A stretch of 39,134 bases of DNA from NCBI GenBank assembly GCA_004151065.3, contig NWUY0304090745.1, positions 1-39,134 of the forward strand. Reading direction: 5' to 3'. Shown here in pieces: positions 38,462 through 39,134 of the stretch (within the stretch, counting starts at the first letter, position 1; each line of letters begins with the position of its first letter). The position numbers and the translations under genes are program-made. The notes beneath the pieces are model-generated. The model had not been told where the DNA came from and did not search any database. It saw nothing but the letters and a program-made list of their open reading frames with translations. The DNA is from Larix sibirica. Its lineage: Eukaryota > Streptophyta > Pinopsida > Pinales > Pinaceae.

Positions 38462-39134
38462 GGCAGGCAGCCGAAGGCATCAATTCAATATTATAGGCTC
38501 CATTCTGTTGAGCCACAAGATCGGTCTTTTACTCCCGAATACATAGTCCATTAGTTCGGGCAAATAAATTATCGTAGAGCAAGTAGGTTTTTGAAAAAGA
38601 ATATTATGTAAGGCAAATGATCATGTTTATCATTCTAGAAAGAACACTACCCCGGTTCTTCAGTTTGCGTTTTTGGGTGTCAAGGGAGGGTGAAGGGTAA
38701 AGTATCAGTCATAAGGGTAGTTGGTCAAGTATAGTAAGTTCAAGGTTTCTAATAAGGAGTATGCAGTTTGGAAGAACACCACGCCTTATACCTAGGTGTA
38801 CATCGCTCTTAAGCGCTTCCTTAATTCAGTAAGGGATAAAAGGTTAAGAAGGGTTCTTCGGTTGTAAGATCCGGTCCTGATAGCAGCATCTAAGAGAAGG
38901 GTGAATAGCTCTCCCTCTCTCTCTGAAGCGCTTATTCATGAAGTCAGGTGGATAGCTGCTACCAGGTCTAGGTCTCTAGGTGGGTGTTTGGAACCAAGGG
39001 AAGGGGTAAATAGATGCTGTACCCTACTTATCTTCCTGGCAGAATGAATTGGGTGCCCTCCATGGACTAGGGTGAGAAGGGAAGTAAGAAAGGTAAGCAA
39101 GGCTAAGGTGGGTTGTTGGTAGCAGACACTAAAA
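38462..39134. other. purine-rich window end without a recognisable gene
   Basis: 38670-39134 is rich in AAGGTAAG, AGGGTGAAGGG and GGTAAATAG words, similar in texture to 8085-8355. All frames are short. Confidence 0.45.

Noticed and set aside
1-39134. Mitovirus polymerase, LTR retrotransposon or linear-plasmid polymerase fragments
   Set aside because: I looked for the usual catalytic signatures (GDD, YxDD, integrase zinc finger) in the larger frames and saw none. Only frame-tolerant searches could reveal very decayed pieces.

Overview
No standard gene could be recognised in this 39 kb window. I see no rRNA, no tRNA with a proper acceptor stem and T-arm, no respiratory-chain or ribosomal-protein gene, no group II intron domain V, no transposase or reverse-transcriptase motif, and no CRISPR array. 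The longest open frame is 140 codons; most frames are far shorter and start at TTG or GTG. The best overall reading is intergenic DNA of a very large plant-type mitochondrial genome, of the kind described in conifers and some other seed plants. This is an inference from intermediate base composition, absence of genes over tens of kilobases, many old short repeats, and scattered protein-like relics. Decayed nuclear DNA remains an alternative.

Layout. 1-5.3 kb: a 64-bp spaced direct repeat, then several anonymous open frames (250-615, 1190-1561, 2151-2429, interrupted 3658-3873, 4587-4874). 5.4-6.1 kb: the best decayed coding relic, one phase readable for about 230 codons with four internal stops. 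6.4-10.2 kb: repeat-dense, with a 37-bp tandem pair, three copies of a ~150-bp unit, a 13-bp tandem array, an (AGCC)5 tract and the first copies of several dispersed families. 10.6-11.7 kb: an ~80-bp degenerate tandem under a minus-strand ORF. 12.5-17.3 kb: long degenerate arrays built from 10-12 bp words, plus a (GTA)7 microsatellite. 17.6-18.1 kb: a minus-strand ORF pair that looks like one frameshifted gene. 18.5-22.3 kb: further degenerate tandem arrays (32-bp, 40-bp and CT-rich). 22.3-27.3 kb: mostly unique sequence, with small minus-strand ORFs and one strong bulged hairpin at 26319-26377. 27-33 kb: more dispersed repeats, an anonymous ORF at 30530-31055, a perfect 9-bp x4 array and a perfect 20-bp duplication. 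32.6-39.1 kb: a Gly/Ala/Thr-rich minus-strand frame, a hydrophobic ORF at 34318-34734 followed by a frameshifted coding-like stretch to 35064, and anonymous ORFs at 36837-37148 and 38264-38461.

No operon or pathway can be proposed. The informative signal is the repeat architecture (at least eight dispersed families, about 70-95% similar by eye) and the relics of former or horizontally acquired coding sequence. All similarity estimates were made by eye. Every CDS entry is an open frame with coding-like content, not a demonstrated gene.
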